Shown: positions 43,972 through 55,200 of the stretch, piece by piece
Layout of the letters: every line of letters begins with the position of its first letter
Position numbering within the stretch: position 1 is the stretch's first letter
NCBI GenBank assembly: GCA_013399855.1
Contig: VXAY01007401.1
Span: 399,592-463,591 of the forward strand
Source: Oxyruncus cristatus
Taxonomy: Eukaryota > Chordata > Aves > Passeriformes > Cotingidae
DNA: 64,000 bases
Direction of reading: 5' to 3'
Made by a program: the position numbers and the translations under genes
The notes under the pieces: model-generated
Told to the model about the DNA's origin: nothing
Seen by the model: the letters and a program-made list of their open reading frames with translations, nothing else
Database searches by the model: none

Positions 43972-43987
43972 GGCGGTTGGATTTGAA
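43972..43987 (+). promoter_or_regulatory. KNL1: CDE/CHR-like cell-cycle element
   Basis: GGCGG, a five-base spacer, then TTTGAA just before the KNL1 first exon. The CHR (TTTGAA) is bound by MuvB/DREAM complexes at G2/M genes, which suits a kinetochore gene. The spacer is usually four bases, so the CDE half is less certain. Confidence 0.5.
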
Positions 43988-43989
43988 CG

Positions 43990-44059
43990 GGGCGGCGGCG
44001 ACGGGGAGCGGGAAGCGGGACCGGGGACCGGGGACGTCCCGCCGCGCCCCCAGCGCCAG
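43990..44059 (+). other. KNL1: KNL1 non-coding exon 1
   Basis: Ends at 44,059 (GCGCCAG|GTGAGAG). The transcription start is not determined; the lower limit given is a guess placed just downstream of the CHR-like element. Confidence 0.5.
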
Positions 44060-44907
44060 GTGAGAGCGGCCGCGGGGCCCGGCGAGGGGAGGAGGCCGTG
44101 CTGGGGCAGCGCGGGAGCGGCGGCGGCCGTTGTCCGTGTCCGGGGCGGATCCCGCGGGGAGCGAGCGCGGGAGAAGGCGGGAGAAGGTCGGTGCCGCCCC
44201 GGCAGCGACTGGATGGAGGGAGGGCTGAGGCGTGTGGGGGGTGGTAAACCCCCCGGTAAACGCGGTGTGGATCGATGCGAAGTAATTCGTGGCTGGGGAA
44301 CGCGTTAAAGAGGTGTAATTGTTGATATGAGCGATTAATAAGCGCCTGGGCTGTCGTGAGGGGAACGGCCGGGGACCAAAAGGAGACGGGAAAAGGGGGC
44401 TAAATCGGCTCGTCCCAATGGGGAAAAGGCCGAGGAGGGCCGGGGTGGACGTCGGGAGGCGGACTGGAAGGACTGTGTGTTTGCAGGGTCAAGTAGGAGA
44501 ATAAAAAGGGATGGTCTTTTTATCAACAAAGCATCCTCCCAGCCCGACGCCATGCGCTCGTCTCTGCAGGAGTGTAGATAATTTCCAGGAAAGATCAGGG
44601 AAGAGCGGCTGAGGAGGGTGGCTGGGCTGTGAACTCCGCGTTAATAGCCCCAAAGGCAGGGTGATCAGGGGTTTTACAGCCACACGCTGCTCTCCCCCAG
44701 CACCTGCGTGGCCAGTCGTGTCCCCTGTCCCTTCTCTGTGTGCTCAGCATGACCCGGGACAGCTGGATTTACACCCAGAGCCTTTGGGACACCAGCCCCA
44801 AAGGCGCCTCTGGATTTGGAGGCGCCAGAGCTGCCGGCCCTGGAAGCCGAGGGCCCCTCAGGCTGCTTTGGGCTGGGACCAGCATAAACCTGCTGGTCTT
44901 GGTGAGA

Positions 44908-45168
44908 GGAATTAATGGTTTTAAACTGAAAGAAGGGAGATTTAGGTTGGATATTGGGAAGAAATCCACCTCTCGGATGGTGGGAAGGCCCTGGCACAGG
45001 TTGCCCAGAGAAGCTGTGGCTGCCCCTGGATCCCTGGAAGTGTCCAAGGCCAGGTTGGATGGGGCTTGGAGCAACCTGGGCTGGTGGAAGGTGTCCCTGC
45101 CCGTGGCAGGGGGTTGGAATGAGATGGCCTTTTAGGTCCCTTGTAAGCCAAACCATTCCAGGATTCCT
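44908..45168 (+). mobile_element. CR1 LINE 3' end in KNL1 intron 1
   Basis: Sense CR1 of ~260 bases: 'taatggttttaaactgaaag', 'atttaggttggatattggga', 'ggcacaggttgcccagagaa', 'gtccaaggccaggttggatg', 'ctgcccgtggcagggggttg', then 'ccattccaggattcctt'. Confidence 0.95.
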
Positions 45169-45469
45169 TGAATTACCCTGCAAAAATGAAACAAGAAATC
45201 AGTAAGGTTCATTCCAGCACATCAGCTTCTGTGTACAAGTACAGTGTCCCTCTGTAAAGCTTTGCTGGCTCTCTTTCTTTTTTTTTATACCTTCACATGT
45301 AACGGTGTCCTCAAAATAGTGCCTCTTTTTGTGTTTAGGCAAAAAGAAATTTGTTGAGGAAAAATGCCTACTGGCTAAGTGTTACCTCAAAATTGTGCTG
45401 CCTAAAAATTGCATTTGAGCAAAGCAGATTGTTACTTTTCCCTTCCACTGTAACTCAAGCCAAATGTAT

Positions 45470-45545
45470 CGTATATGACACCATATAATGCAATAGAATT
45501 AATATATATTATATGTATATAATAAATATAATATTATATACCATA
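45470..45545. repeat. AT-rich simple sequence in KNL1 intron 1
   Basis: Irregular TA/ATA repeats over about 75 bases; another (TA)n stretch lies at about 46,024-46,041. Confidence 0.85.
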
Positions 45546-46221
45546 TAATTCAAAGTAATACCCCAATAATAAATTCCCAATAGCATTTCTTGTGATTTAA
45601 CGTTCTGAACTTTCTGTTTCCTGCCCAAGGCCTAGTTTTAGCTTGGAAAATCAGGGTGGGTTTGTGCTTTCCGTCAGCTACACCGAGGTGACTGAATTGG
45701 TGGACAGGGAGAGCAGTAAATGTTGCTTATCAGAGGGAAGTTATCCGTGTTCCCGAATTCCTGATGGTTTAAAGAAGGTGGAGCCAGGCTCTTCTGGTTG
45801 TATCTAGATAAGGAACAAGAAACAACAAGCTGAAATACCATAAATTCACCTTGTAGGGTGAGGAAAGTATTGATTGAAAAACGTCTTGTGTGTCAGAGCA
45901 AACTTTTTGTCTTTGATCACATTTATCTCCAGCAGTTACCAGAATCTTAAGTTTAAATAAGAGGCTGCCTAGCCTGTAATGGTTAAACTGTTAGCACAAT
46001 AGACATATTATATGGATATAACAGAATATATATATATATAATATGGGAAATATGGAATTGAGAGGCCTGTAATTTCTCTGTAACCAGAGAAGAATTGAGA
46101 AAAAAAATACAGCATCAAAAGCTAATATCTAATTGTGGGTTTATGCTGTTTTCCTGCTGAGGTTCATTAATGTTTTTGGATTCTGGTTCTGTATTTCGTA
46201 GGGGAAGCACATCCTTCAGCG

Positions 46222-49200
46222 ATGGACAAGATTTACACAGACCCGAACATGGAAAAGTGAGTTGAAACCTTCTAAGGAATTTTGCTGTGGTGTAAATATT
46301 GTCCTTTAGAGGCAAAACTTTTCTTAATGCACTCCAGCATCCCCTGAATGAAACGTGGTTTGCATCGGGAAGAAGAACAGGGAGTTTCTCTGACGCTGTT
46401 TGGGAAGCTCTGAGGGGGTTTTGTGACGATGGGTGGTCTGGAGATGAACTGACCGTGGGGCTGGGAGGGCAGCCTGAGTTTTCCAAAGCTCATTTCATCG
46501 GGAAGCAGGGCTGAAATGACCAGTCTGTTCCAAGCAAGTTGTTTATTTGTTTTCACACTCATAAACACAACAGAGAAATCAGTTTATCAACCTCGAAACC
46601 GTGGCAGGGCTGTTCAGGAAACACACCTTGGAGCAATTTCATATCCTAATACCTGTTTCCCTTTCTCCCCTCCAGTGATAACACAGAGCAGATCAGAGGG
46701 AAGCGACTGTCCTCCGTGAGTGACTTACAGCATTCCTCAAAATAAAACTCTGGGAGGGAGGGAGGGAGGGAAGGAAGAAAGGGAAGCTGGGAGAGGAATT
46801 TTTTTTCTCACTGGAGTTGAAGACAAGCATTCCAAAAGAACCTGTTGGATTGAGAGGTGCTGCTAGCTCCTAGAAACTCTCTCTCCATCCAAGAAATGAG
46901 CTCTTGGAGTTGGAGCCGCTCTTCTCAACTGTTCTATTTTCTTTCAGATTTTAAAGGCTCCGCGAAATCCTCTGGATGATCTGGGAAGTGGGAATGAACT
47001 GACCCAGGTAGGTTCTGTCGGGTCCTTTCTTCCCGGTGGTCCTCGACGTGCTGCTGATTAAACTGTGTCCCTGGAATAATGCAGGTGGTTTTAACGCACC
47101 GTTTTTAATTGTAGCACCCTATTTTTGTTCGGGTCTGTGTTTCACGGAAAGCTGTGCTCCTGGATATCCAAGTGTTGTGTTCTTTTTTGGCAGGATATTA
47201 ATATAGAGAAACGAAGGAAGAGCTCGCGCCGCGTCAGCTTTGCCAACACCATCAAGTAAGTGTGAGCTGAAGGATGCAGGTCTTCAGCCTTTGTTTAAGC
47301 ATAAAATGCAGGGAATAATCTGTTTTCCCCTAGTATTGCCCTCACTGAATAGTCACAAATGACTGCAAGCAGCAAGAAGTTGTGTTTTGTGTTATTTATA
47401 TTGATATTTACTCATGTTTTTATATTGAGTTTGTTTGAACCCTGAAGAGCCGTTATTCATTTTGCTCTTCCCAGCTGGAAAAAAAAAAAAAAAAACAAAA
47501 AAACAAACAAACAAANAAAAAAAAAAAAAAAACAAACCAAAAAAAACCCCCCACAAAAACAACAGCTCAGTGAATTTAATATAATTAGGAATTTTTCTAC
47601 CCAGTTCAGTTTTTAGTGGTTTTCATCTTAAGTATCGAAAGGGCGTCATATAATATCATCTCCCTGTAAAACACGCTTGGGTTCAGTACACTTCTGGCTT
47701 TTGATATCTCGTTCCAGAACACATAGAAAACATTTAAATTAGGGCTGATTTTTTTTTTTTTTTTTTTAATTTGTTTTAAAAGCGATGGTTTTGTATTTTA
47801 AGAACCCGGTGGGTTTTCTTTCTTAGCTGCAGAGTCTTCCAGCGAGATCTTAAGAGCAGCACATCAGAGAGCGAAAATACAGGTAAAACTCCTTTTTCTT
47901 CTTCTGACAGGATTCCCAGACTATTAACAACAGGATTTTAGCTTGGATTTAAGAAGTCAGGCCCGTCAGTCTCGGGAAAGGAACAACATGGTCAGGTCTT
48001 TGTGCTGTGCTGGCTGAAAACCCCTTGGTCACAGCGTTTTTGTCACAAGAAGACACATGAAGAGAACTTCAGAACAGTTTCTGTGCAGTTCACTCTCGTC
48101 TCAGTTTTCTTTAGAATCAGAATCGTGTAGGTTGGAAAAGATCAAGTCCAACCATGATCATGATTCTCACACTGTAATTTTGTCATTTGTTATTTTTAGA
48201 GTGTGAAGCAGATAAGGATGATGTCTTCACTCATCAGTAAGTATCATGTCTGATGGATATTTATTGTAATTCGATATTTATCACCAAACTTTTTCCCAGT
48301 GTTAGTCCAGCCTCCAAGTTCTTGCGGATAAAACACAGCGATGGGATTTTTAAAATTAAAATGACCTGGTGGGAAAATAACAGGTTTTTGTCACTTTGTA
48401 TGTGTGAAGGGGGATTTCATAGAATCACAGATTCTATGTAAAATAAAGAATTGGTCCTTTTTGCTTGTCACTGAGGAATTAAAATGCCCCTGCATGTTGA
48501 GCAGTGGCTTGTGGAATGCTAAGATGAGGTAATTTCATGGAGAAATTAGGATTGTGACACTCAGAATATATTGAAGACAAACAAGTAGTGTCTGGTCAGT
48601 CCTGCTACGGAGTTCTCTGTTCTCTGTCTGTTCAGTTTATTGCTCATGGCTTCTCTTTGAAACCTTTTAACAAGCTCTTTATCAAACCCGACCTTTGTAG
48701 GAATGAGGAAACCGAAGCTGTTTCGTGTGAGATCACTGGTGAGTTGGGAGATAAAATTAAGAACAAAATTACTATCTTTATTTAAAACTATTGGTTGTGT
48801 TTGAGTAATTTTAACGTGCCTAAAGTAATCTCCCTGATCTGGGAGGGCTCTCCCTGCATGGGCTTTGTCCCCCAAAGCTGTTTACAAGGATCCTGTTGTA
48901 GAAGTGTGGGTGGCCCTTCCACATCCTGAGGGGAGCAATGAAAACGTTTTTCCGAATGTATTTGGGTTTAATTTTATTTATTTACTCAGTGCATTGAACT
49001 TTAGGACTGTGGATAAAAGAATAAGCAAATAGCACAAGAACTGGAGTATCCCCTTTTCTTTCCACAGGGATGAACACTCTGCTTCATGCCCCCATCCAGG
49101 CTTTGGTGCAGCAAACTGAGGTATGTGAAAGCTTTCAGGTTTTTTTTGGTGCTGAAAATACCAGTGTCCAAAATATATCACAAGAATTTGTGTAGTAAAT

Positions 49201-52200
49201 GGTGAAAGCTGTTAACTGTCTAAAAAATAAACCCTTGTGTATTCACAGAAAATTCTTTTGCAAGTGAATATTCCACATTTGGAAGTACTTTCCTAATTTT
49301 ATAGCCATTAGACTGCCACATGAATAACTCTTGCTTCTGAAATTACTCTGTGACTTCCCAGTACTGAGCTAGTTCCTCTATTCTCTTCAATTCCTATCTA
49401 AGAATATACAAAGGAGCTCATGTTTCAGGTGGGTCTGGTTGTGTACTTTGAAGTAAACGTGAAGCTGTTCTTCATATATTCATTACACCTGATAAAGTGT
49501 AGCGTTGTGTCTTATTACTGGCCAGTTTTTGCCCCCAGCTTTAAAACTGTAAATCCTCTCTGTTAAAGCGAATAAAATCTCCCTAATCAGTGGTGGAAAG
49601 GTGTTTCAAAACATCCAGCCTGGTGCTGCTGCTTTGGGGCAGTTGCAGAATAAACCGGGCGAGGAGAAACCTGTAGTTCCCTAAAATAAGAGGTGGAAAT
49701 CACGTTGTACAGGAATAGAAAATACTGACCTATAAGGCTCAGTAATTGTTCCTTGCTTACTAAGACGTGGCTGCGTATGAAATGTAAAATAAGACACATT
49801 CCCTCATAAAAAAACATTTAAATATGATGACTAATTAAGTCATTGTCCTGTCTTTGAATATGTTATTGCTTATCAGGCAGGACTGTAATCGATAGGTTGT
49901 TTTTTTTAAAAAAAAAGAGAGATATAGAGCTAGAACCTGAAGACTGCATCAGCTGGCTTTTGTTTCAAATGGAATAAACCACTGATCATTTGTTTTACGT
50001 GCCAGTCACTGAGTTCTTCCTTTTTTTTTTTATTTTCTTCAATTTTTTAGTGGCATGATGTGGACCAGGCTGTCCTGAGGGCGAGCAGGCAGGACACCAC
50101 CCTGCTGTTCTCGGAGGAGAACGCGATGGAGATGACAGCCAGTCACACGGCCCTGATCTCCCGGAACCTCAGGCCCCAGCAGGCCGACAGAACCGAGAAA
50201 ATAGACATCACCTCCTTCCTGGCTGGGCTCAGCTCCAGCCACGGCAGGGCAGAAGCCAGCCAGGAACTCGGTTTGCTCCCCGACCCCACCAACCACCCGC
50301 GCCCGTCCCCGGGACAGAAGGAAGAGGCTCCTGCTGTAAAAAAAATAGATTTCAATGAATTTCTGCTGAGCCTGAAGTCAAATGAGAAGGCGCCGAATCC
50401 CGCTGAGGGACCTGACAAGGAGAATGTTTTCTTTGTCCCTTGCCAAGGCTTGGAAAACGCGGCACAGTCGTCCAAGGAATTTGTCTATTCCCACGAGCCG
50501 CTGCACACCTGCAATGTAACAGAAGTCTTTCGAGGGCAAGAAGGTGGGATGGAAATGACAAAATGCGAGGCAGCTGGTGTTAAGGTTCCGTTCTCTGGTG
50601 TTGGTGAGGCTCCACTGGAGCAGCTGGAGCTTGTGGATGTCACCCAGGCCTTCGCGGACGATGGGATGGACATGACAACCAGTCACACTGCAAAAGTGTC
50701 CTTTCCCTGCTCCAGTGTTGGGAATCAAAGTGTCCACTTCCAAAAGGATTCCCTACCCACAGGGTTAGATAATTCTGTGTTGAAGACAGCATCTAATCAG
50801 AACCTGACTCAGCAGGACCCTCAGCTCTGTGCAGACAGGAAAGCAGCAAATGCTGAAGACAGAGGAGCCCCTGCAGTGCTGAGAGGGGTGAGACAGGAGG
50901 CCAGGGCAGTGTCTGCCATCCGAGGATCCGTGTCCTCTGAGACCATCTTCCGAGGGGACAAAACTGTTGTGTTTTCTAAATGTGAGGACATGGAAATGAC
51001 TGGGAATTACACAGACATCATCTACAACAACAGCACCACGGGGATGGACAGTTTGTGTCCTAAAACTTGTGAAAAGCCAGGGAGTACAAACCCTGTGCTA
51101 GCAGGGAGCAGACATCCAGCACGTGGGGATGGGGACATCCCACAGGGAGTGACAGCTGGAGATCATGGAGCTGCTGTGTCCTATAAAGCCAGTGCGCTTG
51201 AACTGCCTTCAGCCTCAGATGGACATAAGGAAAAAGTGTCCCAGGCTCATGGTCCCACTGCAGTGAATGCTGGGTTTGGCTCATGTACAGATCTGGGTGC
51301 TCCAAAGAGCAGGTTCCATCCCTCAGCACAGCCTCAGCTGGTTCCTTCAGGTGAGAAGACAGTAATATTCCCAGGAGAAGACATGGACTTGACTAAAGCC
51401 TGTGTTAAGGAGGATGGAAAGAGTGTTGGTAATGAATCTCCCGCTGCAGTGTTCACCTCTGTCACCTGCAAACCTCATTTTCTGGGGAGCAGATCCACAG
51501 CTTCCAGTGGAGCTGAGCAGGAAGAAATGGAAATAACAAAATGCCACGCTGTTGTCATCGGGGATCAAAGCAGTGGGACAACTGCAGAAACCAGGCAAAT
51601 GCTATGTGAAGTGTTTCCAAGAAAGAATCAGAACAAAAATGTCATTGAGGGTATTCCTCCATATTCCATAGATATGGACAAGGAAAATATTGAGGTGATG
51701 AGTATCGATGGGACTATTGAAAGGAGCCAGGCTATTGAAATGAATACTAAAAATCTTCAGATGATTGGAAAAAACAACTTCCAGGCAAGTGATCTGAGTT
51801 CCTGCGCCAAGAGCACGTTTTTGTTCCAACAGCAAAACAGAGGAGTCCCTGGGAATGTCGTCACTGGCACTGGAGCACCCCTGTCTTTGCAAGGCCAAGA
51901 AGTTGTTGTATCACAGCCTTTGGAAAAAAACCTTCCAAACCCTTCAGTTTCCTGCACAGGCGACAGAACAGTCGCGTTTTCGGGTGATCAAAGCATGGAC
52001 ATAACCAAAGCTTATCCTGCTGCCCTCGATGTTGCTCCTATGAACACAGGACAAGAATCCAACAATAAGAATAATAATCATCAAAATAACGCGATATCCA
52101 AGCAGTTGCAAAACCAGCCCTTCCCATTTTCCAGTCGTCTTGCTGTGGATATCACGAGTCCAAATGCAGCGATGGAACGCGGGGACTTGAACACAAAGAA

Positions 52201-55200
52201 GCAAATTGTTACTCCTTTGGCTCCAAGTGGTCCTTTTACTTTCAGTAGCAAGCCTGCTCCCCGTGGAATGAGAGGAAATGAGCAGCCTGCAACGGCCTTA
52301 GGAATAAATGCGGATTGCCAAAACTCCGGGAAGCGAGAGAAAACCCACCCTGCGAGGGCAGTAAACAAAGTACTGCCTACTCGAGTTGATCCTGAGAGAC
52401 ATTTCCCGACACTTGCTTCAGGAGAGGATTTAAAACCTCCTCCCTCAGCTGATGGGCTGCGAGCTGGGACATCCCAGCCGCGTAGGGGAAGTTCCCAGTT
52501 GCCTTTGTTTGGAGGGAAGTCTGTTGTGTTTCCCTCAGGTGAAAGCATGGACTTGACTGGAAGCTGTGTGGTGATGGTTCCCGATTACACCATCAACGTT
52601 GTTCTCTCACAACCAAAAGCAGCGCCTGGAGACCCCGATCAAGGTGGAAATGAAATCAAGCCCTTAAAAAAGGGGCCCACGATGACAGCAAATAGTCAGG
52701 AGCAGCCTGTGGGACAGGAGAACTCCTCGGTGTCTGGCAGGAGAACGTTGCCCATGAGTAGTTTAAAACATTTTGCTGATGAGAAAACAACCCTGTTTTC
52801 AGGAGATGCCGAAATGGACATCACCAGGAGTCACACGGTGTCAGCAGACAACAGAGTCATCTTCCGGATGAAGACTTCAGACGATGCCACAGCCTTGATT
52901 TCTGGAGATCAAACTTATGTTTTCCCCTCTGACATGGAAATAACTAAACTCAATCCCTCTGCAATCAGTGAATCCGTGGGGAAAGCTGCATCTCAAGGGG
53001 TGCTCAGCACAGCTAAAACAACTGGAAGGAAAAGCTTGAAGGGAATACCAGGGGAGAAGACTGTTATGTTTTCCCTGAGCAATGAGGACAATGACATGGA
53101 GATGACCCAGAGCCACACGGCTGCCATAGGCCGCGAGATTGTGCAGGATGAGGGAGGGCTCCATTCCCTCCCTTCAGCTCATCCTGCGAGGAGTGTTATG
53201 TTCACAGGGAGTCAGGCTGACGTGGGCATTTCCAAGTCTTTCTCTGCTGATAAAACCACAGGGAAAGTTGTATATGGTGTTCAACCAAACTCTGGTGAGG
53301 AGCCTGGCCTTCCCAACAGCCAAGTTACAATGTTTGCTGAGGATGACATGGAAATGACCAAACCATTCCACGTAGCTTTGGCAGAGAACCCCCTGCAGGG
53401 CCCTGTTCCCTCCACCTCCACAATCCTGTTCTCCAGTTACCAGGATGCCATGGAAGTGACCGTGTCTCACTCCGTTCATCCAGGTGTTGGAGGAGACTTC
53501 TGTGAGGACAGAGGGATCCCGGCGGAGCAGGGTGGGCAGGAAGCTGCTGCAGGGGGCAAAACAGTCGTTTTTGATTTGGCTGAGGATATGGAGATCACCA
53601 AAACTCGCACAGCACAGGACCCACAGCCCATTCCAGCCATTCCTGCTGATAGAACCGTTGTGTTTGCCCTCCACCACGATGACATGGAAATCACTGCGTC
53701 CCATACTGTTGCTGTTAACAACAACATCGGTGGATCTGAGGCCCCCGCGAGCGCTCGGCGCTCACCGCAGCGCACACACGCTGTGCTGGGGTCTGCCGGG
53801 GGTGACATGGATTCCTCACGTACAAGGGGCCTGAATAGTGGCTATCCCACAAAACCTAAGGATCAGCCCAGCATTTCCTCTTCTGCTTCATCAGCCTCAG
53901 CGCTTCCCAATGAGAAAGGAGCCACCGAGGCCCCCGGCGGCACAACACCAGGTTCCACTTATTCTGTCTCACTTCCAGAGAAGGCTATGGATGTCCAGGC
54001 ACCACAGGATTGTGACCTTCCCACGGGGAATTCTGTCCCTTTTAGCAGAGAACAGGATCTCACACAGCCAGAAAACCTGCAGTCAAAAGGAGCATCTTTG
54101 GAGCTCCCGGGTGATGGTCCTGTGGATTACAGAGAAGGAAGTGGTGATTTGGAATCCCATGTTGCCTTTCCCATCCAGGGTCCAGATCCTTTGAAGGGTT
54201 CCCCAGATTCTCATGGTCCTTGGAGAAGCCAGGTAGTGAAAGAGGATTTGTCTCAGCGTGGAGATTCAGCTCCAGATTTGGGCTTGGCTGGAGCAAGCCT
54301 CGTTCCAGCTGCTAACAAGGAATCCAGGGAAAACGAGGAGCTGTCGGCCGAAGGAGAGACGCCTCAACAAGACTTCCGAATAAACTCTGAACAAACCAAG
54401 CAACCTTTGGTCAGTGACAGTCTTTCACCAGAACTAATGGGTATTTTAAATGTTTGTTCAAAACTGAAGGATCTGAGAAGGAAATCTGCAGCTTTCTCCG
54501 TTTCCCAAACTGCTTTTCCTGACCAGTTGCCCAGATCCTCAGCTCAGCCGGAGGATACCTTGAGGTTGGGAAAGCCCACTGTCAGTGAAGCAAATAACTC
54601 CTCTGATAGCAAAGAGCAGGAGAACACAGGTCTGGAATCTGGAGCTGCTCCCACCGGCACGGCACCGCAGGATAAATATCCGGGAATAAATATCCCTCTG
54701 GGTATTTTCCAGCCTAAACTGCCAAACAGGAGAAATTCTTCTGTTTCCACGGTACAAGACGTAAATACTAAATCCGACATAGCAGAAGCCCCAGTTCCAG
54801 TAAATACTGAGGAAACCCCAGAAAACAAATCCACCAGGCAGAACTTCAGCCCCTCTCAGTTCATAGCAGAAGAGTTTCTCCCTGTGTGCCTGGAAGAAAT
54901 GGATTCCAGTGAATCTGTCAGCTCTGAACTCGTGGAAAAGGTTTCTGGGGAGATAAGCAAAAAACAAATCTGCTGCCAGGAAGAGGATCTGCTTGAGGAG
55001 ACAAAAACTCACAATGCCAAAAGATCTTTGGAGCAAGATAAAGAGGATCTTCAAAGCCCAAAGAAGGTCAAGAGGGATGAAAATGTGGATGTTGAGGCAC
55101 AAGACTTGCAGGTGAGCCTTATCCCTCACTGTAAGGATACACCATCAGGGCTTTGGGTTAATTTTTGGGGTGTAAGTGGATCTGTTGGTAGTTTTCCTTG

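Larger units (their letters stand above)
43680..44180. promoter_or_regulatory. KNL1: CpG-island promoter of KNL1
   Basis: GC-rich island between the tRNA and KNL1 exon 1. It holds three YY1-like GCCATNTT sites: one inverted at 43,869-43,875 (AAATGGC), then GCCATGTTG at 43,901-43,909 and GCCATGTTTG at 43,926-43,935. A CDE/CHR-like pair follows: GGCGG at 43,972-43,976 and TTTGAA at 43,982-43,987. Confidence 0.7.

Noticed and set aside
43871..44308. 145-codon frame over KNL1 exon 1
   Set aside because: Gly/Arg-rich CpG island read-through; the KNL1 protein starts at 46,222 by homology to the human N-terminus.
45470..45545. Possible MITE or SINE in the AT-rich block of KNL1 intron 1
   Set aside because: No terminal inverted repeats or tRNA-like head seen; simple AT repeats explain it.
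47475..47532. Processed-retrogene poly-A tail in a KNL1 intron
   Set aside because: No adjacent gene-like sequence or target-site duplication could be recognised.
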